Positions 44,042 to 56,407 of a stretch of 64,000 nucleotides of DNA are shown piece after piece. The stretch lies in NCBI RefSeq assembly GCF_000143415.4, contig NW_003314318.1, positions 390,971-454,970 on the forward strand, written 5' to 3'. The stretch's first letter is position 1. Each line of letters opens with the position of its first letter. Source of the DNA: Selaginella moellendorffii. Taxonomy: Eukaryota > Streptophyta > Lycopodiopsida > Selaginellales > Selaginellaceae. The translations under genes and the position numbers were made by a program. The notes under the pieces were generated by a model. The model saw nothing but the letters and a program-made list of their open reading frames with translations, ran no database searches and had not been told where the DNA came from.

Positions 44042-46280
44042 ATGGCAAGGAATGATAAGATTTCGTCGCACAAGCGTGGCTCGACATCATCATCCTCACT
44101 CTCTTCTTCCTCGGCCGCCGCCGCGGCAGCAGCAGCGGCAGCAGCTGCGGCTTCAACTGGAGCCACTGCAGTCACAGCAGCAAAACGCACTGTCGAATGG
44201 TAGCAATTGATCGGAGCTTACTTTGTCTCTCATTGTGTTCTTGCCTTCCAGGGTAATGACATCAGATGTCCCAACAGATATATCCGTGGAAGTTGCCGGT
44301 ACGAGCTTTGCACTCCACAAGGTGGGTGAATTCATACACGATGGTCCATTATCTCCTATACATTCCAGCACCATTAGCAATCACAGAACTCCCACAAAAC
44401 TATTGAAGTTTTCTCAAACTTGCCTGTTTAATGTGCTAACAGTTCCCACTTGTGTCACGGAGTGGAAGAATACGGAAGCTGGTTGTGGAGACAAGAGACT
44501 TAGATCCATCACAAATCAAGTTACTGGAAATACCAGGTGGTGCAGAAGTATTCGAGCTGGTAGCCAAGTTTTGCTATGGAATCAACTTCGAGATTACCAC
44601 TGCAAATGTTGCGGTCTTGAGGTGTGCTGCTCACTACCTCGAAATGACTGACGATTACGGAGAAGGAAACTTGGTGGTCCGCACCGAGACATACCTCAAC
44701 GAAGTCGTCATTCAGGATTTCTCTGTATCGCTAGCTGTATTGCACAACTGTGAGAACCTCGTCCCATTAGCAGAAGAGCTCAAAATTGTGAGCAGATGCG
44801 TTGATGCGGTAGCAGCTATAGCCACGGCCTCGCTACCTTCAAGAGAGCAACTATCTTCAAGCATGGAGTACAACGGCAGCTCGGGATGGATTGACAGCCA
44901 AGTTCAAAGCTGTAAAACAGATCACTGGTGGTCAGAAGATCTGGCAATTCTGAGAATCGACTTCTACCAGCGTACCTTAGCGGCAATGATGTCCAGAGGT
45001 TTGCTGCACGAAAGCATTGGAGGAGCGCTGATAATCTACGCTCAGAGATACCTCAAAGGCCTCAACATGAAGCCCGTGACTAGTCACAACAAAACGAAAC
45101 TAGCGCCAGCAGCAACGGCTCACGACTCTGGTATTCCTTCAATTCTGGAGCAGGAACAACGAGCATTAGTGGAAACACTTACAAGCATGCTACCTTGCGA
45201 GAAGAACTCTATAAGCTGCAGCTTCCTCTTTGGCTTGCTTCGCTCGGCCATAATTCTAGACGCATCCATCAGCTGCCGCATCGAGCTGGAGCAAAGAATA
45301 GGAATGCAAATGGATCAGGCAGCACTGGACGATCTACTCATACCATCCATGTCCTTCACTTGCGACACCTTGTTCGATGTGGACGTCGTCCAAAGACTGG
45401 TGATAAACTTCCTCCAGCACAAGGAGAAGGAAGACTCTCAAGCCGGCGGCTACGAATCTGAGAGTACCAGTCCCCCGTCACAAAGCGCAGCCATCAAAGT
45501 CGCAAAGCTCATAGACAATTACCTCGCGGAGATTGCTCCCGATACAAACCTCAAGCTCCTCAAGTTCTACGCTCTGGCCGAGCTCGTCCCGGACTACGCA
45601 AGAGTTGTCAACGATGGATTGTACCGAGCAATCGACATCTATCTCAAGGTGAGTAAAACAACTCAAAGTTTTTTTTAACTTACGTGCTTTGTTCTTCAGT
45701 GTGTTCTAACAAGTAAAAAAAAACGTTTTTCCTCGCTTGTCCGCTTGAACAGGCCCATTCCAACCTTTCGGAGGGAGAAAGAAAAAAAATCTGTAAGCTC
45801 ATGGACGTCCAGAAGCTATCGCAAGAGGCGTGCTCTCACGCAGCGCAAAACGAGAGATTACCTGTTCAGGTGGTCGTCCAGGTGCTCTACTTCGAGCAAG
45901 TGAGGCTCCGGGCAGCGATGGCGGCGTCCATGATGGAGGGAGACAACCTTGGGCATTTCCACCACAAGCTTGGCAGCGGTGCCCTCAGCGCCGCCATCTC
46001 GCCCAGAGATCACTACGCGTCAATCCGGAGGGAGAATCGCGAGCTCAAGCTGGAAGTCGCGAGGATGAGAATGCGGCTTACCGAGCTGGAGAAGGAGCAC
46101 GTATGCATGAAGCAGGAGATGGAGAAAACGAGCTCCACGGCGCACAACTTCCTACATTCCGTGTCGAGGAGGCTGAGCCGATTGAATCCTTTCGGATCGA
46201 GGAATCAATCGCACGTCGCGGCGCCCCAGACGCCGGATTCGCGCGTCTCCAGCCGGAGGAGACGCCATTCCATCTCGTGA
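44042..46280 (+). CDS. BTB/NPH3 family protein (phototropin-signalling NRL type)
   Basis: Exons 44042-44199, 44252-44321, 44443-45648 and 45753-46280 give 653 residues. After a Ser-rich and 13-Ala N-terminus comes a BTB domain ([19 protein letters not shown], then [14 protein letters not shown]), then the NPH3 domain with its signatures [36 protein letters not shown] and [20 protein letters not shown] coiled coil ([20 protein letters not shown]) and a basic Ser/Arg tail end it. NRL proteins are CUL3 ubiquitin-ligase adaptors that act with phototropins and auxin transport at the plasma membrane. Domain order and length are standard. The poly-Ala stretch is encoded by GCC/GCA/GCG repeats and may vary in length. 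Confidence 0.94.
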
Positions 46281-47201
46281 ATGTAAAACCCTAGAACACT
46301 GCCCCCAAAATTTTCAAATTCTAGGGCTCTTTTAGAATCCCTCTCTTCTCTTTCGGATCAGTGCGCATTGCGGGATCAATCTGAGCAGCATTTCTACTCC
46401 ATAGCTCTTGTTTGTGTGGATTTTACAGCGCTTTTCGGCGATCTGGCCCCCTAGATCGTCAAGAAAAGGGAAGAGCTCATTCTAGGGCTTCTCTTTCGGA
46501 TCAATGCAGCATCTAGCTCTTCTTTCTGTGGATTTTACAGCGCTTTTGGAAGATCTGGCCACTAGATCCTCAAGAGGAATGGTCTTGGACAAAAGATCTA
46601 TCGCGGCCGTATCGAGAGGAACATCATAAACGATGAAAGGAGTTATCCACGAGGCGGTAAAAAAACTCTTTTCTTTCTTTCGTAGTTCCTGTTCTTACAA
46701 GTAGCACACCCTTGCAGCAAAGAGTGGTGAAACTCAGGTAAAAAACATCTCTGTGCTTTTATGTCTCAGGTGAATCTCAAAGCCAAACTTCTTTTAACGT
46801 CTCCCTGTAGGAATCTCGCAGAGAAGAAAGCAGCGAGCGAGTTTCAGCGCGATTGTTCTTCTTAAGAACAGTCGACTCTCGTTTTTTTCTTCCTCCATGA
46901 AAACTTCGCACGGAGTCTTTGCTGGTCATTATCCGAATTTCCGAAAGATCTATCACAACACAGCAAATGGAGGGATATGCTCGGCCGGTAATTGCTTGTC
47001 TTTATTTTCTCCCTTGTGCTCCAGTGTTCTCACTGGATTGTTTTTTCCTCTCCAGCTTAACGACAAGATTAGCAGCATCTTAGTCCTCCACTGTTTGGAG
47101 CTGTGCTTCCTTATATGTATCCAATCCAGCCGCGCATGGAGAGGTAAAACACTCGCCCTGTGTTTTCAATCCTTTTTTTTAGTTCCTCGCAAGCGCACAG
47201 G
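46281..47201. other. NAC gene upstream region with imperfect tandem duplication
   Basis: Two related blocks, about 46320-46475 and 46485-46590, share CTTCTCTTTCGGATCA, TGTGGATTTTACAGCGCTTT and GATCTGGCC. A 111-codon frame from 46897 overlaps the NAC start in another frame and could be an upstream ORF if the leader is unspliced. Possible leader introns exist but are not certain. Confidence 0.5.
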
Positions 47202-48133
47202 ATGCAAAATCAAAACAATCACTTTGATGTGATGCCGGAAGTCATTCTTCCGGGATTCAGGTTCCATCCCACTGACGAGGAGCTCGTTGGGTTTTATCTC
47301 CACCGGAAAGTCCAGCACAAAACTCTGCCGTTCGAGGTGATCACGCAGCTGGACATTTACAAGTATGATCCATGGGATCTCCCACGTAAGTTTGCTTTCT
47401 CGTTCGGGTTTGTCGGTGATACTAACTTGGTTTTTTCTTCTTTTGTTCTTGCCAGACATGGCGGTCTCTGGAGAGAACGTCTGGTATTTCTTCTGCTTGA
47501 GGGATCAAAAGTATCGAAACAGCACGCGGCCGAACAGAGTGACCAAGGGGGGATTCTGGAAAGCAACGGGCCCGGACCGTGCCATCTACACGAGCGACGG
47601 ATCCAAATGCATTGGCCTCAAGAAATCTCTGGTTTTCTACAAAGGCAAAGCTGCCAAAGGCACCAAGACCGACTGGGTGATGCACGAGTTCCGACTTCCA
47701 GTCCTTGGTTCTACCAAGGATCCATCCAAAAAACGCCCTCCAGTCTTTGAGGTACTGGAAAGTTCTCTTCTCTCTCTTTTTTAAGCTAGTTCACTGATCA
47801 CTGGCATCGTTCTTCCAGGAATCCTGGGCTGTTTGTCGCATTTTCAAGAAGCGCTCCATGGTGAGACGAGCTCCATCAAACTCCTGGACCCCGGATCTCC
47901 CCGCAACAGACAAGCCATCGCTCGAGTCTCCATCGATTCCACAGCAACAGCAGCTCAACGCGATCAAGACTGTGCTTGTTCCACTTCCAAGCCTGGATTG
48001 CGAGAGTTTCATGGACACGACCAATCCTTTGGTCGATAGCGAGGAGAGCCCATCGTGCTCGACGTTTGGATCCAGTGCTTCTTCCTCGTCTTCGTGGGAA
48101 TTGTCCGCTCTTATGGACTTGGTAGCTTCATAG
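47202..48133 (+). CDS. NAC domain transcription factor
   Basis: Exons 47202-47385, 47456-47751 and 47819-48133 give 264 residues. All five NAC subdomains are present: [56 protein letters not shown] with [32 protein letters not shown] and [19 protein letters not shown]. The two intron positions are conserved in plant NAC genes. Residues after about 165 are Ser- and acidic-rich, a likely activation region ending [14 protein letters not shown]. It should bind DNA in the nucleus as a dimer. I cannot place it in a NAC subgroup by eye. Confidence 0.95.
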
Positions 48134-48304
48134 CTTGCCACATCCATCCATCATAGTGTACATTCTATACTTTAAAAGCACGCTTTTCCTTTGCCCTTTA
48201 GTCGACCTTTATGTTAAAAAGTGCCAAAACCTTCCCCTGTTTCTAGGGCTAGGGTTTTGCAGCTTCTTCCAAGTTCTTTCAGGGGGGGACTCTTTCTTGC
48301 GGCT

Positions 48305-51214
48305 ATGGTCGGGAGTGGAAGCCCTGAGATTCAATCCGCCGGGATCTCGTCATCAGACGACGACGAGGATTCCACGGCTGGGGTGGATTATCTGCGCCGG
48401 CGGCTCAAGCGATTGATCTCCAGGCACGATTCCTTGGAGGAGGAGGCCGCGTATTTTCCATGGATGCATTCTCACAATCAGGTCAGTCGCGGATTTCGAA
48501 TCTATAGCTGCCGCATTTCCTGATCGATGCGCCTGCGGCATTTGCAGTCTAGCTCTGGATTGCTGCTCTTCAAGCTCGCATTCCAATCGATTGGAGTCGT
48601 CTATGGCGACCTTGGGACGTCGCCATTGTACGTCTTTAGCAGCACTTTCACTGGCGGGCATATCCCAAATCCGGAGAAGGATATCGTCGGGGCCTTGTCG
48701 CTTATTCTCTACACCTTGCTTCTCATCCCGCTTTGCAAATACGTGCTTGTGGTGCTGCGAGCAAACGACAATGGCGAAGGTAAGCGTGAACAGTTCTTCC
48801 AGAGATTCTAAAAGAAATTTCTGTGTTCGTTCTCGTATTTTCAGGTGGTACCTTTGCACTGTACTCTTTGATCTCTCGGTATGCCAAAATCAGCGTGGTT
48901 CATCCCACAGATCGTCAGCTCTCGACTTATAAGTTGCAAGTTCCTAGCAAAGAGCTGGAACGGGCCCTGTGGATCAAAGAGAAGCTCGAGAACAGTGGGC
49001 TTCTGAAGAACTTACTGCTCCTTATCACGTTAATTGGAACCTGTATGATCATAGGAGATGGAACACTTACACCAGCGATCTCGGGTACGTTTTCTTTGCT
49101 GGTAATTACAGACGGGATTGCTTTCTCTGTTTTTGTTTGCTTTAGTTCTATCTGCTATCAGTGGTCTGAAAGTGGCAGTACCAACTATGGACCAAAGTAA
49201 TAATTTCTCCACAATGCTTTTATGTTTGGCATTAATTCTTTCTTTCGTGCCTGCAGATGTCGTTGTTATTGTTTCCATTGTGGTCCTGGTTATCCTCTTC
49301 AGCTTGCAGCGTTTTGGAACGTCAAAAGTGGCGTTTCTTTTTGCCCCTGCTCTGCTGTTGTGGTTTCTTACAATTGGTGTCATTGGACTCTACAATTTGA
49401 GCAGAGGAGACATGAGGGTCTTCCAAGCTCTCAATCCGTGGCACATCTATCTCTACTTTAAGAGGAACGGGAAGGTTGCATGGATATCTTTGGGAGGAAT
49501 TGTCTTGTGCATTACAGGTAGCCATAATTGTGTTTGCCAAGACGTTCTGTTTTGATTCGGTTCTCCTGTAGGAACCGAAGCTATGTTTGCTGATCTTGGC
49601 CACTTTTCTGTGAAATCTATTCAGGTCTCAGGGCACGGAATGGCCTTTTCTGGGATGTATTCAGAAAGCCTCAGTGTTTACTGTATCTTTCAGTTTATAC
49701 TAAAGCCGGAACTAAGTTGTCTTCTTTTTGTGCAGATTGCGTTTACAACAGTGGTGCTTCCGTGTTTGCTTTTAGCCTACGGTGGACAGGCTTCGTATCT
49801 TATAAGAAATCCCGAACATGTGGGCGAGGCATTTTACAAATCGATTCCTGGTATACACGTGTTGTTTTCGTAGAGTGTAGTATTGACGAACATTTTTTTT
49901 TTCTTTTTTGAAGGTCCAATCTTCTGGCCTGTATTCGTAATAGCAACTATGGCTGCTGTTATTGCCAGCCAGGCTATGATATCAGCAAGTTTCTCCGTTA
50001 TGAAGATGGCAGAATCAATGGGATGTTTTCCTCGGGTGCATATTCTTCACACGTCAAAGCGGTTTCCAGGGCAGATTTATATACCTGAGATAAACTGGCT
50101 TATCATGATCCTGACTGTAGCTCTCACGGCAGGATTCAAGGACACGACTCAACTTGGAAACGCATATGGTAAGTTCGTTTTTCTTGTATGAATTTGCCTT
50201 GCCAAACGCATACTTTCTCCAGGTATTGCCGTGGTTGCCACGATGTGCGTCACAACTTCTTTGGTCACTCTCATCATGTTAATGATCTGGCAGATCAATG
50301 TCCTCGTAGCACTGGGTTTTTTCCTTCTGTTCGGAACCATTGAGCTGGCGTACTTGTCATCTGTTCTTTTCAAAGTCACGGAAGGTGGATGGGTTCCACT
50401 AGTTCTCGCAGCCGGTCTCCTCTTCGTCATGTACATATGGCACTACGGCACGAAGATGAAGCACAAGTACGAAGTGAGGCACAAGCTTCCAATGGACTGG
50501 ATATCTCAGCTGGGCTCCAATCTCGGGACAGTCAGGGTGGCCGGCTTGGGACTGGTGTACAACGAGCTCGTCCATGGCGTCCCGGGGATTTTCCACAGGT
50601 TTATCACTTACCTCCCTGCAATTCACTCGGTGCTGGTGTTTGTCTGCATCAGATACGTGCCAGTCGCGACGGTTCCTCGCGACGAAAGGATAGTGGTGAG
50701 GCGTATCGGCCCCAAGAGCTATCACATGTACAGGTGCATCGTGAGGTATGGATACAGGGACATGCGAACCGAGACGGCGTGGCTATTCGAGCAACTGCTG
50801 GTGGAGTGCCTGGAGAACTTTATCCGCCGCGAGGCTCGGGAGGAGGCTTTGGAACGAGCAGAGAATGCCGCCGCCGCCGCCAACAACGAGAGCTTGTGCA
50901 CGCCGCTTCTGCTGAGAAGGGTGGAGTCCGGGGAGTTCGAGGAGGACTTGATGGTGGCGGACAACGACGAGGAGGCTGGCTCGTCCGTGAGCGAGGACGA
51001 TTCTCTGGCGTTGCTGAGGAAGTGCCGAGAGACCGGGATCGTCTACTTACTCGGCCACGGCGACGTGAGAGCTCGAAAGGACTCGTTTTTCCTTAAGAAG
51101 CTTGTCATCAATTACTTCTACGCGTTCCTCCGGAGGAACTGCAAGCAGAGAGCCGAGACGCTCAACATTCCGCCCGGCCAGCTGCTGAGGATTGGGATGA
51201 CTTATTTCGTATAA
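48305..51214 (+). CDS. HAK/KUP/KT potassium transporter
   Basis: Nine exons: 48305-48481, 48548-48779, 48845-49084, 49146-49196, 49257-49517, 49572-49624, 49736-49850, 49914-50168, 50223-51214. They give 791 residues, the normal size. The family signature [15 protein letters not shown] is in TM1. Further landmarks are [60 protein letters not shown] and [13 protein letters not shown]. There are about 12 hydrophobic segments and a long C-terminal cytoplasmic region, ending [14 protein letters not shown]. It moves K+ across plasma membrane or tonoplast, probably with H+. Introns 47-121 nt. A decayed duplicate of its last exon lies at 55.8 kb, and a ~45-bp fragment of exon 8 at 52.73 kb. Confidence 0.96.
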
Positions 51215-51402
51215 GGTAAAACGTTTGATATCGCGCAGAGCTTGTATAATGTATACTAACATTGCGGTTGCGGTTCCCTCGGTTTTAAAAAGGTGGCAGA
51301 GATGCAACTCTAAATGGCTTGCACATAACCAAAGGTAGAAGCATTAAGAGTAAGTACCTTTTTGTCGAAAAAGGGAAGTTCTCATGTATATATTTTACAG
51401 TA

Positions 51403-52338
51403 ATGGGGCGGAGGAGGAAGACAACGATGGCTTTGCCACAAGAGGTTGTGGAGGAGATACTGCTCAAGCTGCCCTACTCGTCGCTCTTGGCTGCCAAGTG
51501 CGTTTGCAAGGCGTGGAAAGCAGCGATGGACAGCTCCAGCTTCAAGAGCAGCTACAGGGACAGTGCTAAGTTCTTCACGAAGGACAACTGCTTCGTGGAC
51601 AGCAGCGGCAAGATGATGCGATGGGCGCCACGCGGTGATGGTCCGCAGCCCGACTGCCTGTGCGCGGTCTCGGAGGACAAGCGTTTCATGCTGGCCTGCT
51701 CCACACTCCAGAGGAGGCTGTACCTTGGGAATCCTTTCCTCAACCAGTGGGAAGAGATTCCGTTCGTGCTTTCGAGTGACTGGTCCAGGGCTTACATCTT
51801 CAACAGCAAGATCGTGGTGTGGGGCTTGGAAACTTTCACCTTCACACGCGGGGACAAAGATTGGTTCAGATTAGAAGAAGCCAAATACTCGGTAAACCCT
51901 GTGGTGATAGACAACAAGATGTTTTACATGAATCTTCTACGCACGAGAGTGACCGAGTTTGACACCACAACTAATAGCTTTTCCTATCGCGCCTTGCCCG
52001 GTGATGGCAGGAATCATCTCGTCTCTTGGAAATCCAAGCTCTATCTAGTGAATGTTAGTGCCCGCGAGCGTAAGGTCCAGATCTTGGAGTTTGATTTGAA
52101 AGTCGAAGAGTTTAACTTGAAACCTGGTGTGGTGAGCGAGTATGTGATCGATTTTGGTGATCTCAGGTTCACTGGTCAAGCTGGGAGCTACCTGAATTTT
52201 TGCTCCCACAAGATGAAGACCTACGTCTCCTACGACATGGATGCCGGGACTTGGGACAAGAACATCTACCGGCCTTTCTCGACACTTCTGCAAATACAGA
52301 TATCGCTTGATTGGTCCAATGCTTGGTCAATAAGTTAA
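51403..52338 (+). CDS. F-box protein with kelch-like/FBA-type C-terminus
   Basis: Intronless, 311 residues from the ATG at 51403 (MGRRRKTTMALPQEVVEEI). The frame extends 28 codons upstream to another ATG, but the F-box at residues ~10-45 (ALPQEVVEEILLKLPYSSLL, then CVCKAWKAAM) supports the later start. The C-terminal ~250 residues have repeated beta-strand-like segments (RRLYLGNPFLNQWEEIPF, KLYLVNVSARERKVQILEFD), as in plant F-box/kelch or FBA proteins. It probably recruits an unknown target to an SCF ligase. It lies 188 bp after the KUP stop; the two genes were duplicated together (see 55806-56690). Confidence 0.85.
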   Translation: MGRRRKTTMALPQEVVEEILLKLPYSSLLAAKCVCKAWKAAMDSSSFKSSYRDSAKFFTKDNCFVDSSGKMMRWAPRGDGPQPDCLCAVSEDKRFMLACSTLQRRLYLGNPFLNQWEEIPFVLSSDWSRAYIFNSKIVVWGLETFTFTRGDKDWFRLEEAKYSVNPVVIDNKMFYMNLLRTRVTEFDTTTNSFSYRALPGDGRNHLVSWKSKLYLVNVSARERKVQILEFDLKVEEFNLKPGVVSEYVIDFGDLRFTGQAGSYLNFCSHKMKTYVSYDMDAGTWDKNIYRPFSTLLQIQISLDWSNAWSIS

Positions 52339-53266
52339 ATCTAAGAGTCCCTGTGATATTTCGGCTGGATGGCGAGAGAGAAGTAGTGAAGGAGATCTTA
52401 TAATCGAGATAACTACTGTGCTCTTGTAACTTGATTCATATCTTCACAGTTTACGATTATTTCTTACGCATGTCTCACCATCCTTGATGGATGTTTCCAT
52501 GGAGCACATGAATCCTGATCTACCCATTTGTGTTCCACCCCAGGAACTCGTGCTGCTTGTGCGAAAAGTTCTTCACGTAGTGGCTGGTTCTTTGAGAACT
52601 TGAAGGATCCCGTTTCTTTTGTGGCTTGTCAAACTCCGAGCCTTTGTCCAGCTCCACACCGTTTGGCAATTCCGGCGATGGACACTGCCGCTGGAGATGA
52701 CAGGTATCTGGCGGCTTGCCAGTTTTTGTATGAGATACACTGGCTTATCATGATCCTGACTGTAGCTCAACTTAAATTGCGACACAAAGCTACTGGAATT
52801 GTAACTTGCTTCCTTCCACGATTTGCTTCTCACACAGGGTAGTAACTCATTTCGTGAAGAGGTGCTAATCATGTTACTTCTAGTCTTGGCTACTTCTTTT
52901 GTTTCCCATCAAGCCTCTGAAGAAAACACAAAAACTGTTTTTTCTGAATCAGCAAAGTTTAAATGCTACAAACAGTCAGTATATGATCTTTCTAGCTTGC
53001 ACTTACACCATCAATCGGTGTAGAAAGTTGTGTATGACCAGACAAAGCTCCGGAACCACCAGTGACCTCTGTTTTGTAATATATCTCCGCTCACTTCTTG
53101 CCTTGATGACGTTAGAGCCACCTTCTCTCCAGCCTGCCACCAAAGTTCTATCACTCCCTGAGCATCACGGAGTGTTAAGCCACCGGCTTCAAGTTTTGAT
53201 CCATGCCTGCGGCAACATGATCCCGTCCACTGCACGTCCTGATGCATTTGCATCGAAAGCTGGAAC
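52339..53266. other. Intergenic with KUP exon-8 fragment
   Basis: About 45 bp near 52728-52773 (ACTGGCTTATCATGATCCTG and flanks) matches KUP exon 8 at about 50083-50130 and is out of context. The remainder holds no recognisable gene. Confidence 0.55.
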
Positions 53267-55300
53267 TCAGTGAGGCAGGAGCTCTCTCTTCCTCCTCCCC
53301 CACCTCCTCCTGATCACCGAGAGGAAGTAGAGAACGACGAGGAACAGCAGCGCAACCAGCAGCCCGGCAAGGATTGGAAGAAGCAGCGGGGTTGCTGCCA
53401 CAGCCGTCGCTTGCAAGTTGAGATCATTGGAGGAAGCCAGCTGAAGATACGCATTGCTGCTGCTGCCGCCACCTTCACCTTCCAATAGCGAGTTCAGGAA
53501 GGCATCACTGCTGCTAATGCCTTCTCCTTCAAATAATTCGATGAAATCACTGGCACTGCCGCTGCTGCTGCCCACCCCGACGTCATCCACTAAACTCTGA
53601 GAGCTCGATATTGAAGTCTCTTTGGCTTCTTGAAACGTTTCGGTGTTGATCCTCTTGGCCTTCCCACCATCCTCGCCCAAGCTTCGAGGGAACCACCGCC
53701 ACATAAAAGGTGGTGACGATGCTGGTGGTGGTGAAGCATTGCTACTAGCTTCCTTAGTGTCACCACTGCCGCCAGCCAGTAACTTCTGAGATGGAAATCC
53801 TGTGGCTGCATGGGACTTTAGCACCTGTTCAAATTCAATCTTAGTACGAATATATCTGATTCCTGTCAGCAGAGGCATACCTTGTCAGATGACTCCTCGG
53901 CCATTGCTGCTGCTGCTGCAAGTTCTTCACTGTTCTTGTATGGAAGCCTCCTGTGCATTCCCACGCCATTGCCTCGCAAGCTCCGCCAAAAGACTGAAGC
54001 TGGTGTCGATGAAACATCAGCTTGCCTCAACAACTTTCGAGATCCTGCTGCCGCATGAGACTTTAGCACCTGTTCAGTGTAGATCTTAGTACGAATACAT
54101 ATCTGATTCCTGTCAACAGAGACATACCTTGTAGGATGACTCCTCGTCCATTGCTGCCATAAGTTCTTGTCCTTCACTATTCTTGTCTGGAGGCCTCCTG
54201 TGCTTTCTCACGCTGCTGGTGCCATCGCCTCTCAACCTCTGCCAAAAGACTGAAGCTGGTGGTGATGAAACACCACCTTGTTCTTCCTCATTTTGTTGAG
54301 CGCTCAGTGGAGCTATGCAGCGATCCACCCAGCGGAACAGAGAAGGTCCATTCTCGTTGGAGACGAAGATAGGAGGACCTGGCGCTGCTTCCAGAAGCAT
54401 CCGTCGGGAACTGGTAACTGGAACTCGATGCCACCCCAGGAAGTTTTTGAGTTCTTCCCATAATTCCTGGGACGTCACCTCGTCCTCCTCCAAGCCCGCG
54501 TTCAAAAGCCTACTCCACATTTCTTCCTTTATCGACTGAAGACTTGTCGGTAGCTTCCAAGTCCACTCTCCAACTAGCTTCTTAAGTTCCTCCACCTCTA
54601 GATCTAAATCGGCTCTGGACGGTAGCCGCACCGACGGGAATGTCCAGGTCCGAAAGAAGCTCTCGATATCCTCCCAGCTCAGGTTGTCGTCGTCGTCGTC
54701 GATTGCAAGCGTCTTGCCACCGAGAGGAGTATACCGAACTGAATCCTCAGCGCCAACCATGACCGCCTCTAGCTGCAAGAAAAGGTTGGTGCGGTTCCAG
54801 GCAAACCATCTAAGCTCTCGAGTTACCTCTTGCGAATCATGGTTGTCATCCTCGAGTACAGGTAATGGTGGTGGATCGTACTCGGGAACACTTGATGCTG
54901 CCGCCGCCTCGAGCTGCGAGGGTGGTGCTGGCAAGGACGAATCCTCCAGCTCGATTGGAGCAACCGACTGCAAGAGAAGATTAACTACATCTGGAGTTAC
55001 CTCTTGCACGTCATGCTCGTCATCCTCCTCAAGTACAGGAGCATCATACTCGGGAACACTTGATGCTGGTGGGTCAATCACTGCCTCGAGCTGCGAGGGC
55101 AGTGCTGGGAAATCCTCCGCTTCCTTGTCCGCTGTTGCTGCAGGAGTCTGCCCGCACGCGAAAAATGTCAAGGAACAAGAAAAAATGACAGAAACGAGCG
55201 AGCTGTACACCTCAAGGAGGAGGATCTTCAATCCGCTTGCCTGTGCTGGAGCGCGTCGCAACCAGGAGAACGCCAATGCTAGAGCTTCCATCGCCGCCAA
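53267..55300 (-). CDS. Unrecognised membrane-anchored protein built of duplicated exons
   Basis: Minimal model: exons 55300-54128, 54069-53881 and 53824-53267, about 639 residues. Both introns (58 and 56 nt) start GTATG and end CAG and are similar in sequence; exons 2 and 3 both open VLKSHAA and exons 1 and 2 both end EESSxK. Modules of the form PPASVFWQRLRGDG repeat in exons 1 and 2 and, more weakly, in 3. In exon 1, SQLEAxxxxxASSVPEYD occurs twice with acidic linkers. The C-terminus has one strong transmembrane segment (LLLPILAGLLVALLFLVVLY) and a basic tail (RRRWGRRKREL). A hydrophobic stretch near residues 25-50 may be a signal segment or a read-through intron. I do not recognise the family. 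In-frame segments starting GTAACT and ending TTGCAG in exon 1 could be extra short introns. Confidence 0.6.
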
Positions 55301-55805
55301 TATAATAGGGCAGGGTTACTATGTAAAGTATCGATTTAGAAGATCGTGAGAGACAAGGAATATTATCGAAGGAATATATGTAAAGAGATTTGCTTGGATC
55401 TTGCGAATCTGAGGATCATCTTTCAACCGCCTACTGCTAATCTTAAGAAAACCTCATTTCTTGTTTCATCAAAAACGTCACCAAAGGAGAGAAGAACCGC
55501 AAAAATCACTAGGCATGCCTCGAATTTTTCCAAAAGTGCAACTGAAGATTGCTCTTCCTTGCCTTTCCATGGATGAGACCTTGGTATACGTCGCCATTTG
55601 CACAGTGAAACGTATTGCTCTTGTACTGAAGATCGTCCATCGACCTTGGAAACGTAGAATCACGACGAGAAGAGAAGAAGGGATTTACGATCGTTACTTC
55701 ATTCATTTTCGGTTGTCCTCGTCCACAACATCCTTTATAGAAACCATCTTCACCGATGGAGAAGGACTTCGCACGTTTTCCTGATGAAACTAGGCCTTAT
55801 GCTTT
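55301..55805. other. Upstream region of the orphan gene
   Basis: Promoter and leader of the minus-strand gene plus unassigned sequence. Short overlapping frames on both strands have no recognisable domain. Confidence 0.35.
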
Positions 55806-56407
55806 GTCCAGGCATTGCTGTGCTTGCCACACTACTTTGGCCACGCTTGTCATGTTAATCACTCGGTAAATTTTCCTGCTTTTTGGAACCATCGAGCTGG
55901 CGTATACTTGTCATCGGTTCTGTTCACGGAAGGAAGATGGGTTCCACTATCGCCTTCGTCATGTACATATGCACGAAGATGAAACACAAGTACGAAGTGA
56001 GGCACAGGGTGGCCGGCCGGGGCCCTTTCCTCGCGGGGAACTGTTGCGACTAGCACGTATCTGATGCAGAAGAACAACGGGAGGTAAGTGTTAAACCTGT
56101 GGAAAATCCCCACGGAGTGGTTATTCGAGCAGCTGCCTGGAGAACTTTATCCGCAGCCTCGCGAGGAGGTTTTGGAACGAGCAGAGAACGCCGCCGCCGC
56201 CAATAACGAGGCCGCTTCTGCTGAGGAGGGGGTTCGAGGATGGTGGCGGACAACGACGAGCTAAGAGCTGGCTCGTCCGTGAGCGAGGACGATTCTCTAG
56301 GAAGTATCGAGAGACGGGGATCGCCTACTTGCTTGGCCACGGCGACGTGTGAGCTCCGAACTCGTTCTTTCTCAAGGAAGTGCAAGCATTCCGCCCGGCC
56401 TTGTACT
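55806..56407 (+). pseudogene. Decayed copy of KUP transporter last exon
   Basis: Follows 50220-51185 with many deletions and frameshifts. Shared stretches include GGAACCATCGAGCTGGCGTA, AAGTACGAAGTGAGGCAC, GGTTATTCGAGCAGCTG, GTGAGCGAGGACGATTCTCT and ATTCCGCCCGGCC. The copy begins with the intron acceptor TCCAGG, so it came from genomic DNA, not from a spliced transcript. No usable reading frame remains. Confidence 0.85.

Noticed and set aside
50389-51096. 235-codon frame in the KUP last exon
   Set aside because: Shadow frame of the conserved transporter sequence.
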